A stretch of DNA of 41,704 nucleotides from Phycisphaerales bacterium (GTDB lineage Bacteria; Planctomycetota; Phycisphaerae; Phycisphaerales; UBA1924). The stretch spans positions 1 to 41,704 of the forward strand of contig JAJDCZ010000040.1 of assembly GCA_029260555.1 (NCBI GenBank). Reading direction: 5' to 3'. The notes under the pieces were generated by a model. The model had not been told where the DNA came from, did no database searches, and worked only from the letters and a program-made list of their open reading frames with translations. Shown here one piece after another: positions 17,331 through 26,265 of the stretch. A program made the translations under genes and the position numbers. Every line of letters begins with the position of its first letter. Positions within the stretch are counted from its first letter, which is position 1.

Positions 17331-18457
17331 GCCTTTGAGCAGTCAGCTTTGGGCTTACTGTCCTTTTGAGCTTGTTCGTGGCGGAGTTGGCCACAGGCTG
17401 CAGCGATGTCTCGGCCTCTGCTGGCGCGAATGTGCGTGTTGACGCCTTTGGATTGCAGGATTTGCTGGAATCGATGCACAGCATCGGACTTTGGCCTTTG
17501 ATATTCGATGCCATTGACCTCGTTGTAGCGAATCAGGTTGATATTGGCGCGAATGGTGCGTGCGACCTTGGCCAGTTGCTCTGCGTGAGCGGGTTGATCG
17601 TTGATCTTGCCCAGGAGGACATATTCGAGTGTAATTTCACGGCCAGTTTTGTTGAACCAGCGCTTGCAGGAATCCAGAAGTTCAGCAATAGAGGTGTATT
17701 CTGCCCAGGGGATGAGCTTTTTACGGATTTCGTCGTTGGGCGCATGCAAAGAGAGTGCGAGCGTGACAGGGAGATCAAGTTCGTCAGCCAGACGATTTAT
17801 GGCTTTGGGAATGCCAACGGTTGATATGGTGATCTTGCGTGCTGAGATGCCAAAGCCAGCACTGGTCTGGTCTGCCAGTGTGCGCACCGCGGGGATGACA
17901 TTTTGCAAGTTAGCCAGCGGTTCACCCATGCCCATGAAGACGACATTGGTGATGCGATCTACACCTGGGAGTTGGGAAAGTTGCCAGACTTGTTCGACAA
18001 TTCTGCCTGAGGAGAGGTTGCCATCCAGGCCGTTCATGCCAGAGGCACAGAATCGGCAGCCTACGGGGCACCCGACCTGTGAGGAGATGCATGCGGTTTT
18101 GCGATTTTCTGTGGGGATCATGACGCATTCGGTCTGGCGGGATGGATCGAGAACTGTGAGCGAGTCGTTTAATTGGGCGATTTGGAGTTGGTCTTCCCAT
18201 TGGAGGAGGAGTTTTTGTGTGCCATCGGTCGCGAGTTGGTGGGTGATCTGGCGTGAGGAGATGAAGGCCATGGCATTGGCAAGGGTTTGGCGATCAGCCT
18301 GGGAGAAATCAGACATGGAATCCGGGTCGCAGATATTTTTTTCATAAACCCAGCGTGCCAATTGTTGGGCGCGGTATTTAGGCATGTTGTGTTCAAGGCA
18401 CCAGTCTTGAAGCTCGTTGAGGGTTTTGGAGAAGATATGAGGGGATGGGTGGTGCAT
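17327..18457 (-). CDS. rlmN: 23S rRNA (adenine-2503-C2)/tRNA methyltransferase
   Basis: RlmN is a radical-SAM enzyme that methylates C2 of A2503 in 23S rRNA and A37 in some tRNAs. The 4Fe-4S cluster cysteines are at C130, C134 and C137 (CPVGCRFC). C123 (ACISSQ) and C355 (AAACGQ) match the two further conserved cysteines used in the family's methyl-transfer mechanism. The N-terminal helical accessory domain includes YRAQQLARWVYEK. The length of 376 is normal. It begins three bases after the ispH stop codon and overlaps the next gene as GTGA, so it is inside an operon that otherwise concerns isoprenoids and lipid-linked sugars. Confidence 0.97.
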   Translation of the reverse strand: MHHPSPHIFSKTLNELQDWCLEHNMPKYRAQQLARWVYEKNICDPDSMSDFSQADRQTLANAMAFISSRQITHQLATDGTQKLLLQWEDQLQIAQLNDSLTVLDPSRQTECVMIPTENRKTACISSQVGCPVGCRFCASGMNGLDGNLSSGRIVEQVWQLSQLPGVDRITNVVFMGMGEPLANLQNVIPAVRTLADQTSAGFGISARKITISTVGIPKAINRLADELDLPVTLALSLHAPNDEIRKKLIPWAEYTSIAELLDSCKRWFNKTGREITLEYVLLGKINDQPAHAEQLAKVARTIRANINLIRYNEVNGIEYQRPKSDAVHRFQQILQSKGVNTHIRASRGRDIAAACGQLRHEQAQKDSKPKADCSKA

Positions 18458-18460
18458 GGT

Positions 18461-19510
18461 TCAGCAGAACGAAGGGGCTTGGGCAGAGATTGTGATGGGT
18501 GTTGTGCCATAGAGGTCCTGAGTGATCTGAGGCTTGCCAACACGGATTTTGCGATCTGTCGTATTGATTCCTTGCTCACGCATGATTTTTTTGAGCGTGC
18601 CTGGCAGGGCGAACTCGACATCTTCATCTATGAAATCCCAGTCGATGAGTTTGCATTGAAAACGATCGATGAGGGCTTTGCATATTTCTGCGACAAGGTC
18701 TTCAGGGGCTGAAGCACCGGCTGTGAGCAGAACACGCGAAGCGCCTTTGAACCAATTGGGATCAATCTCGGAAACATCATCGACGAGGTAGCCTGGTGTT
18801 CCTGCGTGCTGGGCGATTTCGGTGAGCCGGACAGAGTTGGAAGAGTTGTCAGAGCCTACGACGAGGACAAGGTCGCATTGCTTTGCAATTTGCCGGACCG
18901 CGTGCTGACGGTTGGTGGTGGCGTAGCAGATGTCACTTCCGGGTGGTTCTTTTATTTTGGGAAATCTTTTTTTGAGTTCGGAAATGATGGCATAGGCATC
19001 GTCTGTTGAGAGGGTGGTTTGTGTGAGGTAGACGAGTTTGGTGTCATCCTTAACCTGAATGGTTTGTGCATCGTGGACAGATTCGACGACCTTGATGGCA
19101 TTGGGAGCTTCGCCTCGTGTGCCTACGACTTCCTGATGGCGTGAGTGTCCGACGAGGAGGATCTGGTAGCCTTGCCTGGCGTAGCGGATTGCTTCAGAGT
19201 GGACCTTGGTGACGAGGGGGCAGGTGGCATCGATGGCGATGAGACCCCGGTTTTGAGCGCGCTGGCGGACCATGGGGCTGACGCCATGGGCGCTGAAGAT
19301 GACGATTTCGCCTTCGGGGACTTCATTGAGAGATTCGACGAAGACGACGCCTCGGTCTTTGAATCGTCCGACGACATGCTTGTTGTGGACGATTTCGTGG
19401 AAGACATAGATGGTCTGGCCTGGGTAGAGGTCCAGGACTTGATCAACGACATCAATAGCCATGTGAACGCCTGCGCAGAATCCACGGGGGTTTGCGAGAA
19501 TAATTTCCAT
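18461..19510 (-). CDS. ispH: 4-hydroxy-3-methylbut-2-enyl diphosphate reductase
   Basis: IspH catalyses the last step of the MEP pathway, reducing HMBPP to IPP and DMAPP with an iron-sulfur cluster. The three cluster cysteines are C12 (ANPRGFCAGV), C97 (DATCPLVTKVH) and C195 (DICYATTNRQ), with HEIVHN and SAHGVSP as further family motifs. The start at 19510 is chosen because the protein then begins MEIILANPRGFC, as in the family; an upstream in-frame ATG would add 33 unrelated residues. The 349-residue length is slightly above the usual 310-320. It is the first gene of a minus-strand operon and is divergent from hpnCDE, which consumes its products. Confidence 0.97.
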   Translation of the reverse strand: MEIILANPRGFCAGVHMAIDVVDQVLDLYPGQTIYVFHEIVHNKHVVGRFKDRGVVFVESLNEVPEGEIVIFSAHGVSPMVRQRAQNRGLIAIDATCPLVTKVHSEAIRYARQGYQILLVGHSRHQEVVGTRGEAPNAIKVVESVHDAQTIQVKDDTKLVYLTQTTLSTDDAYAIISELKKRFPKIKEPPGSDICYATTNRQHAVRQIAKQCDLVLVVGSDNSSNSVRLTEIAQHAGTPGYLVDDVSEIDPNWFKGASRVLLTAGASAPEDLVAEICKALIDRFQCKLIDWDFIDEDVEFALPGTLKKIMREQGINTTDRKIRVGKPQITQDLYGTTPITISAQAPSFC

Positions 19511-19623
19511 GGTTGGTGGGTCCGTAAGGGGTCTATGCTCGACGACAAGCCGAGGCTGACCAATCATAGCGTGCGAGCAGTGTATGGCATCATGGTTTGG
19601 AAACAGCATCTGTGGAGATGTTC
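19511..19623. promoter_or_regulatory. Divergent promoter region between ispH and hpnC
   Basis: This 113-base gap must hold the promoters for both the ispH operon (leftward) and hpnCDE (rightward). No consensus -35/-10 pair is obvious in either direction. The hpnC ribosome site GGAG (19614-19617) lies at the right edge. Confidence 0.5.
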
Positions 19624-20640
19624 ATGGCTCTGAGTGAACTCAATGCAACACGATCCGTGATGGAAATGCTCGAGGACTATGGCCCAACGAGCCAGTGCGA
19701 GCCTGTTCCGCAGGATCGGGCAACTGAGTATGTACGAGAGCTGGCACGGGGGCATTATGAGAACTTCAGCGTATTGTCGCGGTTTGTGCCTGTAGGTCTG
19801 GTGGATGATGTAGCTGCGGTGTATGCATTTTGTCGGTGGGCGGATGATCTGGGAGACGAGACGGGTACGGGTGAAGATGCCCGGGCGAGGTCACTAGAAC
19901 TTCTGAGCTGGTGGCGGGGTGAGCTGAGAGGGTGTTACGAAACGGGTGGGCATGTCTGGCATCCAGTATTCGTGGCGTTGCGTCAGACGATAATCAAGCA
20001 TGATCTGCCCATGCAGGTGTTTGATGATTTGATTCGGGCGTTTGAGCAGGACCAGCGCGTGTGCGAGTATGAAACTTGGGATGAGCTGCTGGGATATTGC
20101 AAGTTGAGTGCTGATCCGGTGGGGCGACTGGTATTGATGCTATCTGGTTTGAGGCCTCCGGATGAGGATGTGGAGAATGCAGATGTCTATCGAATGAGTG
20201 ATTCGATTTGCAGCGCGCTTCAGTTGACAAACTTCTGGCAGGATGTCAGGAGGGATCTGGTGGAAAGGGATCGAGTGTATCTGCCGAGCAGGGAGACGGG
20301 TGTGGATGGGCAGATGCTGAGGGACTGGCTGAATCGAGGTAATGAGCCTGAAGTGCGGCTGGCGTTTATCAAGGCGTTGAGGCAGATGGTTGATCGGACA
20401 TGGCCGATGTTTGAAGCGGGGCGAGAGCTGCCCGGTTTGGTGCCTGGCAAGATGGGATCGATGGTGTGGCTGTTTTATGCTGGTGGAACATCGGTGCTCA
20501 GGCGGGTTGAGAGGGTGGGATGCACGACACTCTGGACGAGGCCAAGGCTGGGCAAGGCGGGGAAGGCTGGGCTCCTTTTGCAGGCATGGGTGATGGGACG
20601 GCGGCGTGGGCTGGGAACTGGGAAGGGGGAAAGGCGATGA
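19624..20640 (+). CDS. hpnC: Squalene biosynthesis enzyme HpnC (hydroxysqualene synthase)
   Basis: HpnC is a squalene/phytoene-synthase-fold enzyme. In the three-enzyme bacterial route HpnD makes presqualene diphosphate, HpnC converts it to hydroxysqualene, and HpnE dehydroxylates that to squalene. The two Asp-rich motifs are DDLGDE (residues 74-79) and QDVRRDL (206-212), with NFSVLSRFVP and ADDLGDE regions typical of HpnC. The start at 19624 is preferred over ATGs at 19597 and 19618 because GGAG sits six bases upstream. The gene ends in an ATGA overlap with hpnD. The C-terminal 50 residues are basic and less conserved. Confidence 0.93.
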   Translation: MALSELNATRSVMEMLEDYGPTSQCEPVPQDRATEYVRELARGHYENFSVLSRFVPVGLVDDVAAVYAFCRWADDLGDETGTGEDARARSLELLSWWRGELRGCYETGGHVWHPVFVALRQTIIKHDLPMQVFDDLIRAFEQDQRVCEYETWDELLGYCKLSADPVGRLVLMLSGLRPPDEDVENADVYRMSDSICSALQLTNFWQDVRRDLVERDRVYLPSRETGVDGQMLRDWLNRGNEPEVRLAFIKALRQMVDRTWPMFEAGRELPGLVPGKMGSMVWLFYAGGTSVLRRVERVGCTTLWTRPRLGKAGKAGLLLQAWVMGRRRGLGTGKGERR

Positions 20641-21611
20641 ACAACTCGAGCGGTGTAGTTGCCTGTGGCGGTGAAAAAGTGGTTAAAAGGCTGGGTATTG
20701 AGCCTGAGGTTCTTGCTGAGGCGCATACGCATTGCAGGCGTGTGACTGCAGAGCATGGCAAGAACTTTTATGTGGGCTTGAGGCTCACACCTGAGCCGAG
20801 GCGGTCGGCGCTGTTTGCGATGTATGCGTGGATGCGCGCGGGTGATGATGCTGTGGACGAAGCGGGGGAGGTTGAAGCAAGGCAGGTGGCCCTTGAACGA
20901 TTTGAGCAGCGGACCAGGCAGGTGCTTCAGGCGATTGATGAGGGCAAGGGGCTTCCCGATGAGCTGCTGAGCGAGCCGATGTGGACCGCATTTGCGGGGG
21001 CGGTGGGGATGTATGGGATTGAAGCAAGCTGGATATGGGAGATGGTTCAGGGGCTGAGCGATGACCTGACGGTGCATGATTATGAACGGGATGAAGATCT
21101 CAGGCGGTACTGCTATCGGGTGGCATCGACGGTGGGGCTGGTGTGTATGGCGATCTGGGGGCTGCGTGAGGGTGTGGATGTCGATCGGGCTCGCGAACTT
21201 GCGATTGAGCGAGGTCAGGCGTTTCAACGGACGAACATCTTGCGTGACTTTGCTGAGGACTTTGATGCGGAGCCCTCGCGGGTGTATGTGCCAAGGGAGT
21301 GCTTTTTGAAGCATGATTTGACGCCTGTGGACCTGCGGTCGTGGGCAAAACCAAAGGCGTGCGAAGCGCTTTATCAAGAGCAGATTGGAAAAGCGAGACA
21401 GGCGTATGAAGCATCGGCAGAGCTTAATGAGATGATTGATGCGTCGTGTGTGCCCACGCTCTGGGCGATGACGCGGATCTATCGCGGGGTGCTGGAGCGG
21501 ATTGCGATGGACCCCAGGCGATCGGCGCTGGGTGAACGGGTGGGGCTGACGGGAGGTCAGAAGTTGCGGATCGGGCTGGCTGCGATGGTTCAGCGAGCGC
21601 GTGCCAGATGA
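20637..21611 (+). CDS. hpnD: Presqualene diphosphate synthase HpnD
   Basis: HpnD condenses two farnesyl diphosphates to presqualene diphosphate. Motifs are DDAVDE (residues 70-75) and RDFAEDFD (203-210) within RTNILRDFAED, plus RVYVPRE after the second motif, all typical of squalene/phytoene synthases. The start at 20637 overlaps the hpnC stop as ATGA; an upstream in-frame start would only add 39 low-complexity residues from within hpnC. The stop overlaps hpnE in the same way. The length of 324 is slightly above the usual 280-300. Confidence 0.93.
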   Translation: MNNSSGVVACGGEKVVKRLGIEPEVLAEAHTHCRRVTAEHGKNFYVGLRLTPEPRRSALFAMYAWMRAGDDAVDEAGEVEARQVALERFEQRTRQVLQAIDEGKGLPDELLSEPMWTAFAGAVGMYGIEASWIWEMVQGLSDDLTVHDYERDEDLRRYCYRVASTVGLVCMAIWGLREGVDVDRARELAIERGQAFQRTNILRDFAEDFDAEPSRVYVPRECFLKHDLTPVDLRSWAKPKACEALYQEQIGKARQAYEASAELNEMIDASCVPTLWAMTRIYRGVLERIAMDPRRSALGERVGLTGGQKLRIGLAAMVQRARAR

Positions 21612-22987
21612 AGAGGGCAGATGTGATCATCGTGGGGGGCGGTGTTGCGGGGATTGCAACAGCCGTGCGACTTGCAGAGCGGGGGGTGCGTGTGCAGTTG
21701 ATGGAATCAAGAAAAAAGCTGGGCGGGCGGGCGACATCGTTTGCTGATGCCCGGTCGGGTTTGAGGCTGGACAACTGTCAGCATGTTGCGTTGGGGTGCT
21801 GTGCAAATTACCTGGATTTGTGCGACCGATTGGGGGTGGGGGATAGTTTTGCGTGGTATGACGAGCAGCACTGGATTGAAGAAGGTGGCCGGGTTTCGAC
21901 GCTTCGGCCCGGGGTGTTGCCTGCACCGGGGCATTTTACGGGATCGTTTTTGGCAGCATCGTTTTTGACGATGAAGCAGAAAGTTCAGATCGCGCGGGCA
22001 TCGCTTGCGATGATGGGTGAAGATCGGGAGGCGTGGGCGGAGCGGACATTTGGCGAGTTTCTTGAGCAGCAAGGGCAGGATGAGCAGACGATTGGGCGGT
22101 ATTGGTCGCCTGTGGTTGTGAGTGCGTGCAATCTTGATGTGAATCAGGTGAGTGCGTCGGCAGCGATGCAGGTTTTTCAGGAGGGGTTCTTTGCCAACAG
22201 GGGAGCGGCGCGGATTGGTGTGCCGAGGGTGCCATTGGTTGAGCTTTACGAGGGTGTGGCGGGGTTGGTAGAGAAGGCGGGAGGGGTAGTGTTGCTGGGG
22301 GAGAGTGTGCAGGAAGTGGGGCGTGATTTTGTCAAGAGCATTGGGGCGGGTCGAGTTGAGGCAGAGGATTATGAAGTGGGGGACAAGGGGGGGGCGGTGG
22401 TGTTGGCGGTGCCGTTTGAGCGGGTTTCGGGGCTGATTTCAGAGGAGGCCAGAGCAAGTGATGGGCGGTTTGAAGCCATTGGGCGACTGGAGCACAGTTC
22501 CATTCTGGGTGTGCATTTGATCTTTGATGAGCCGGTGATGGAGTTGCCACATGCGGTGCTGGTGGAGCGGGGGGTGCAGTGGGTGTTTTGCAAGGATGAG
22601 GGTGGGAGGCATGTGCATGCGGTGATCAGTGCTGCGGATGCGTGGATGGGGCTTGGTGAGGGTGAGATTGTGAAAAGGGTGCTGGGGGATTTCATTGCGT
22701 GTTTTCCAGCTGCGAGAGATGCAGGGGTCTTGCAATGCCGGGTTGTGAAGGAGAGGCGGGCGACCTTTGCACCAACGCCTGGGCATGAGCGGTTCAGGCC
22801 TGAAGCGAGGGGGACAAGTGGGATCGTGCTGGCTGGGGACTACACCAGAACGGGTTGGCCTGCGACGATGGAGGGGGCGGTGCGAAGTGGGTACAAGGCT
22901 GCAGCTGCGGTGCTGGGTGAAGCGGATGAATCGCTGTATGCTGAGCCTGTGAAGGTGGGTGTGGTTGCTCAGATGCTGGGGCTTTAG
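21608..22987 (+). CDS. hpnE: Hydroxysqualene dehydroxylase HpnE
   Basis: HpnE is an FAD-dependent amine-oxidase-fold enzyme that reduces hydroxysqualene to squalene, the substrate for hopanoid cyclisation. The N-terminal dinucleotide motif is VIIVGGGVAGIATAVRLAERG, followed by the MESRKKLGGRATSF second FAD motif. The C-terminal FAD-contact segment is GIVLAGDYTRTGWPATMEGA. It is 459 residues long, which is typical. ATGA overlap with hpnD makes the three genes a tightly coupled operon. No squalene-hopene cyclase or other hpn gene lies in the window, so the end product (hopanoid or another squalene derivative) is not shown here. Confidence 0.93.
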   Translation: MKRADVIIVGGGVAGIATAVRLAERGVRVQLMESRKKLGGRATSFADARSGLRLDNCQHVALGCCANYLDLCDRLGVGDSFAWYDEQHWIEEGGRVSTLRPGVLPAPGHFTGSFLAASFLTMKQKVQIARASLAMMGEDREAWAERTFGEFLEQQGQDEQTIGRYWSPVVVSACNLDVNQVSASAAMQVFQEGFFANRGAARIGVPRVPLVELYEGVAGLVEKAGGVVLLGESVQEVGRDFVKSIGAGRVEAEDYEVGDKGGAVVLAVPFERVSGLISEEARASDGRFEAIGRLEHSSILGVHLIFDEPVMELPHAVLVERGVQWVFCKDEGGRHVHAVISAADAWMGLGEGEIVKRVLGDFIACFPAARDAGVLQCRVVKERRATFAPTPGHERFRPEARGTSGIVLAGDYTRTGWPATMEGAVRSGYKAAAAVLGEADESLYAEPVKVGVVAQMLGL

Positions 22988-23010
22988 AGGGATGAAGTGT
23001 CCATGTGTGT

Positions 23011-23055
23011 GTGGGCGGGCGGCGGCGGGGGAAAAGAGGGGGGGTGGGGGGAAAG
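23011..23055 (+). other. G-rich tract after hpnE, possible G-quadruplex
   Basis: About 25 bases after the hpnE stop the plus strand has consecutive G runs of 3, 3, 2, 2, 5, 7 and 6. In the hpnE transcript this could fold into an RNA quadruplex at the 3' end. No intrinsic terminator with a T-run is visible in this gap. Confidence 0.4.
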
Positions 23056-23143
23056 AAAGATTGGCGAGATTGAAACATACCCTGAGTGAAGTGGTATGCT
23101 TTGCGTTGGGATAGAGCGAAGTTATGGCTGGACAGGAGGCATG

Positions 23144-24253
23144 ATGAATACTCGATTGGTTCGAAGCGGGCTTTGGGCAGCGTGTGGTCTTGTGTTCATG
23201 GGTCAGGTTGCTGTTGCTCAGCCTCAAACAGAAGCAGCTGATGAGGTTCGATTTGGCATGAATGAATCCAGAGCTAAAGCCGCGGGCACAATTCGCCTGG
23301 CGACATACAACATCGAGAATCTCTTTGATGACAAGGACGACCCGGCGCTGACGGGGCGTAATGATGACGACGGGATGGTCAAGTCATACAAGCACAGGAA
23401 GGCTGCGGCCAAGGCAATCCATGAGCTTGATGCAGATATCCTGGCACTGGAAGAGATTGAATCAGAAGAGGCACTTTTGTGGTTTAGGGATGAGTTTTTG
23501 TCGGACATGGGCTATGAGTTTGTCGCTTCCATTGATGCTGGTGACTCGAGGGGGATCGAATGCTCGGTGCTCAGTCGATATCCGATTACGGATATTCGCA
23601 ACTGGCCGGGCGAGAAGCTGGGCGGGGTTCATCCGGAAAAGTATGGCGACAAGCGGAACTACTTCGCGGGTGAGCCGATTACCTTTCATCGCTCGCCGTT
23701 GCGTGTGGATATCCAGGTTGGGGGCGGGGGGGCGGAGATGTACGATCTGACGCTGTTTGTCGTGCATCAGAAATCGAGTCGGTACAGTGGGTACTGGCGT
23801 GAGGCAGAAGCGAAGGGGCTGGCTGGGAAGATTGCTGAGGCGATGGCAGAGGATGCAGGGCGGAATATCGCGGTGCTGGGGGATTTCAACTGTAAGGCAT
23901 CGCAGGAGCCGATTCTGATTCTGAAGCGGGCGGGGCTGACGGTTTTGCGGGAGAAGGCTGCTTTGGCGGGTAAACCTGAAGCGATGAGCCATGAGTCCGG
24001 GCGGTCGATTGATTTTATTCTCGTCAATGACAACTTGATGGGCGAGGTTGTGCCCGGGTCATCGTTTGTGCTGGGTACGCCTGCCAGGCCCAAGGGTGCG
24101 AACTGGCGGACGACGAAGCCTCCCGGGGGGTATGCGTCGGATCATTATCCTGTGGTTGTGGATATCACGCCTCGCGAGAGCGGCAATGAAGGCGTGGGGG
24201 GAGGGGGGGGTTCTGGGGGAGGGGGGGAAGATTCGGGAAGTTCGGTTCGTTAG
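23144..24253 (+). CDS. Secreted endonuclease/exonuclease/phosphatase-fold protein
   Basis: This is a predicted extracytoplasmic metal-dependent phosphodiesterase of the EEP (DNase I-like) superfamily; nuclease and phosphatase activities are both possible. Motifs in order are ATYNIENLFDD, ALEEIES (metal-binding Glu), LFVVHQKS, VLGDFNCK, IDFILVND and the terminal SDHYPVVVDI. The N-terminus is a signal peptide (MNTRLVRSGLW, hydrophobic stretch, VAVAQ). The C-terminal 20 residues are Gly/Ser-rich and coincide with a G-rich DNA tract, so they may be a slippage-prone tail. AGGAGG lies just upstream; the ATG at 23144 gives better spacing than the ATG three bases earlier. Confidence 0.85.
   Translation: MNTRLVRSGLWAACGLVFMGQVAVAQPQTEAADEVRFGMNESRAKAAGTIRLATYNIENLFDDKDDPALTGRNDDDGMVKSYKHRKAAAKAIHELDADILALEEIESEEALLWFRDEFLSDMGYEFVASIDAGDSRGIECSVLSRYPITDIRNWPGEKLGGVHPEKYGDKRNYFAGEPITFHRSPLRVDIQVGGGGAEMYDLTLFVVHQKSSRYSGYWREAEAKGLAGKIAEAMAEDAGRNIAVLGDFNCKASQEPILILKRAGLTVLREKAALAGKPEAMSHESGRSIDFILVNDNLMGEVVPGSSFVLGTPARPKGANWRTTKPPGGYASDHYPVVVDITPRESGNEGVGGGGGSGGGGEDSGSSVR
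24196..24228 (+). other. G-rich tract encoding a Gly-rich tail
   Basis: Runs of 6, 8, 5 and 7 G occur within the 3' end of the EEP-fold gene and encode most of its Gly-rich tail. The tract could form a quadruplex and is prone to length change by slippage, which would shift the frame near the C-terminus. Confidence 0.4.
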
Positions 24254-24449
24254 GCGTATTTTGCCTGCATCGGCGAGGTTTGGGGCTTAGGATTGTCAGG
24301 CTTTGAGCATGGTGACGGGATTGAGTATGTTTGTGTTGCGATAGGGATGAAATAAACTGACAGGTGACACGGTTGGATAAATCGTGTAGGATATCAGATG
24401 CGCAAGCGGGTCAGGGGAGCAAAGTGGCCAGTTGTAAAAGGTGAAAGAC

Positions 24450-25541
24450 ATGAATACGAACGACAGAACGAAAAAACACGGCTTTACACTCATTGAGCTG
24501 CTTGTGGTGATTGCGATCATTGCGTTGCTCATCAGCATTCTGCTGCCGAGTCTGCGTGGTGCCAGAGAGGCCGCCCGTCAGATGGTGTGCAGTTCGAATC
24601 TGAAACAACTGGCAATTGCACAGACGACCTATGCGATGTCCAACAACGAGTGGCTGGCGGGCAGTCCGACGACGAGCGGACGGAAAGCGATTGACAGCGT
24701 GTTTAATGGAATTGCAATCCAGACCTATGACTATATAGGGCCTTTGGCTGCCAATATGGGTATGTCCGGACCGGGTGAGGGGCTTCCTGACAATGAGTTG
24801 ACGGAAGTGATTCGGGAGGCTCGATTCAACTGGTATCGTGAAGATTTGAAGTTCCTGATCTGTCCGTCAAACAAGATTACAGCAACAGCTTATACGGGTA
24901 GTGGCGGACCGGACTGGGCCGAAGGTCGAATGATCTCTTACAACACATCAACAAAGTTTTATTCCACAGAACAAAACCGTCCTTATGGTTCAGGATCGTT
25001 TAATACGGATCGAAGGGGATATAAACCGGCATTGTTCAGGGTTGGTACTGCAGATCGGAAGGTCGCCTTTTATGAAGGGCATCGGTATGCATCATTGGGA
25101 CTTGATCCAGATTACGATACGAGTTTTCAAGGGAACTATGGTGGTGCATTTTCTGGAAATGGCCCATGGTTTAATGCAGGAGGTGATACCAGAAGCAAAG
25201 AACTTGATCGGTTTGCTGCTCCAGGGGAAGATGGTAGAGTATTAGCGAGTCTTTTTGGTTACATGGATCCTCGGCCTCTGGGATTTCGGCATGGTGCCAA
25301 TACACGCCCGGGGAGTAATCTTGCTACGGAGACATTCGGTGTGATGGCGTTTTTTGATGGCCATGCAGCATTGTTCAATGATCTGGAAGCCACGAACCCA
25401 GACTACTGGTTCCCAACGGGGACATATTTTGGAAAATTTGATCCTGTTTCAAACCTGCGCACTCCTCGGGTGCTTGATACATGGGTGACAACGAAGGATG
25501 AGTTCAGCCGGAAAACCAGGGGTGGGTATATTGTTCCCTGA
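24450..25541 (+). CDS. Type II secretion/pilin-like pseudopilin with prepilin N-terminus
   Basis: The N-terminus has a classic prepilin peptidase site, [17 protein letters not shown], cleaved after Gly11, with the conserved Glu at mature position 5, followed by one hydrophobic helix. The remaining 330 or so residues are a globular domain ending with a [12 protein letters not shown] element like the DGH segment of planctomycete H-X9-DG pseudopilins. Such proteins are abundant in Planctomycetota and are thought to form secretion pseudopili or surface fibres. The ATG at 24450 is chosen because an AAGGTG site lies about six bases upstream; an upstream GTG at 24441 is less likely. No other secretion gene is adjacent. 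Confidence 0.88.
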   Translation: MNTNDRTKKHGFTLIELLVVIAIIALLISILLPSLRGAREAARQMVCSSNLKQLAIAQTTYAMSNNEWLAGSPTTSGRKAIDSVFNGIAIQTYDYIGPLAANMGMSGPGEGLPDNELTEVIREARFNWYREDLKFLICPSNKITATAYTGSGGPDWAEGRMISYNTSTKFYSTEQNRPYGSGSFNTDRRGYKPALFRVGTADRKVAFYEGHRYASLGLDPDYDTSFQGNYGGAFSGNGPWFNAGGDTRSKELDRFAAPGEDGRVLASLFGYMDPRPLGFRHGANTRPGSNLATETFGVMAFFDGHAALFNDLEATNPDYWFPTGTYFGKFDPVSNLRTPRVLDTWVTTKDEFSRKTRGGYIVP

Positions 25542-25620
25542 TACTGTTCGCAGGTTTTGGGGTTACAGCTAAGCTATCGCGTCTTGGTGTCTACTGAGTT
25601 CAAACCGAAGGATATAAAGC

Positions 25621-26109
25621 ATGGCAGGTATGGGTCAATCACCTCGTGGAGGTTCTGGTGGGGGGATGGGGGACTGGCTTCGTGAGAACAAATCGTTTGT
25701 GATGGCTGCGGGAGCGGGGCTGTTGCTTATCGTCTCGGTTGGTTTTGGTCTCAAAGCCCTCATGAGTGGATCACCTGCATCGGATGTTGCCAAGTCGTCG
25801 CGGTATCGAACACTGGTCGATTCTGAGACGAATGATGTATTCAAAGAGTTCAAGATTCCTGAGGGTTCCAAGTGGCCATTGAAGAATCCCAAGACGGGCA
25901 CGCTGAGCTTGTATCCTGCCGAGGCGTGCTACTGGACCACCGATGGCAAGTACAAGGAAAAGCCGACTTGGGTTTTCCTGCGGGCCTATACCCAGGGGCT
26001 TGATGCCAAGACAGTGTGCCCTGATTGCGGGCGACCCGTGGTGGGCCACAACCCAATGCCTCCGGTAGAGATCATGCTGGAAGCGGCGAGGGCCAAAGGC
26101 AAGGGGTAG
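25621..26109 (+). CDS. Small single-span membrane protein with CPDC motif, unknown function
   Basis: I do not recognise a named family. The 162-residue protein has a Gly-rich N-terminus, one transmembrane helix at about residues 27-47 (FVMAAGAGLLLIVSVGFGL), and a soluble domain. It ends with CPDCGRPVVGHNPMPP, a single CxxC that could bind metal with a partner or be redox-active. A further Cys lies in AEACYWTTDG. The start has an AAGGAT site. It follows the pseudopilin gene by 80 bases on the same strand and may be co-expressed with it. Its stop is followed by a very G-rich stretch and then a bidirectional terminator. Confidence 0.75.
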   Translation: MAGMGQSPRGGSGGGMGDWLRENKSFVMAAGAGLLLIVSVGFGLKALMSGSPASDVAKSSRYRTLVDSETNDVFKEFKIPEGSKWPLKNPKTGTLSLYPAEACYWTTDGKYKEKPTWVFLRAYTQGLDAKTVCPDCGRPVVGHNPMPPVEIMLEAARAKGKG

Positions 26110-26177
26110 GGAAGGAGCTGGTGGTGGGGGAGTGGGGGGAAATGGTCGGGGAGTGGCTGGTGGTGTGTGGTGGGGGA
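26103..26177 (+). other. Long G-rich tract after the CPDC protein gene
   Basis: This purine-rich sequence contains many runs of three to six G separated by short T/A spacers, starting at the stop codon. It is a further plus-strand candidate quadruplex tract at a 3' gene end in this window. Confidence 0.4.
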
Positions 26178-26265
26178 GAGAGAGTGGTTTACGCGGCAAA
26201 TCGTCGTTTGCAGGGAATCAGCGTACATCCCTCGAAAGAATTCCCCCCTCTCCGTTACAGTTTAG

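Noticed and set aside
20475..21377. 300-codon minus-strand frame opposite hpnC/hpnD
   Set aside because: It is His/Pro/Arg-rich antisense of two genes with intact squalene-synthase motifs.
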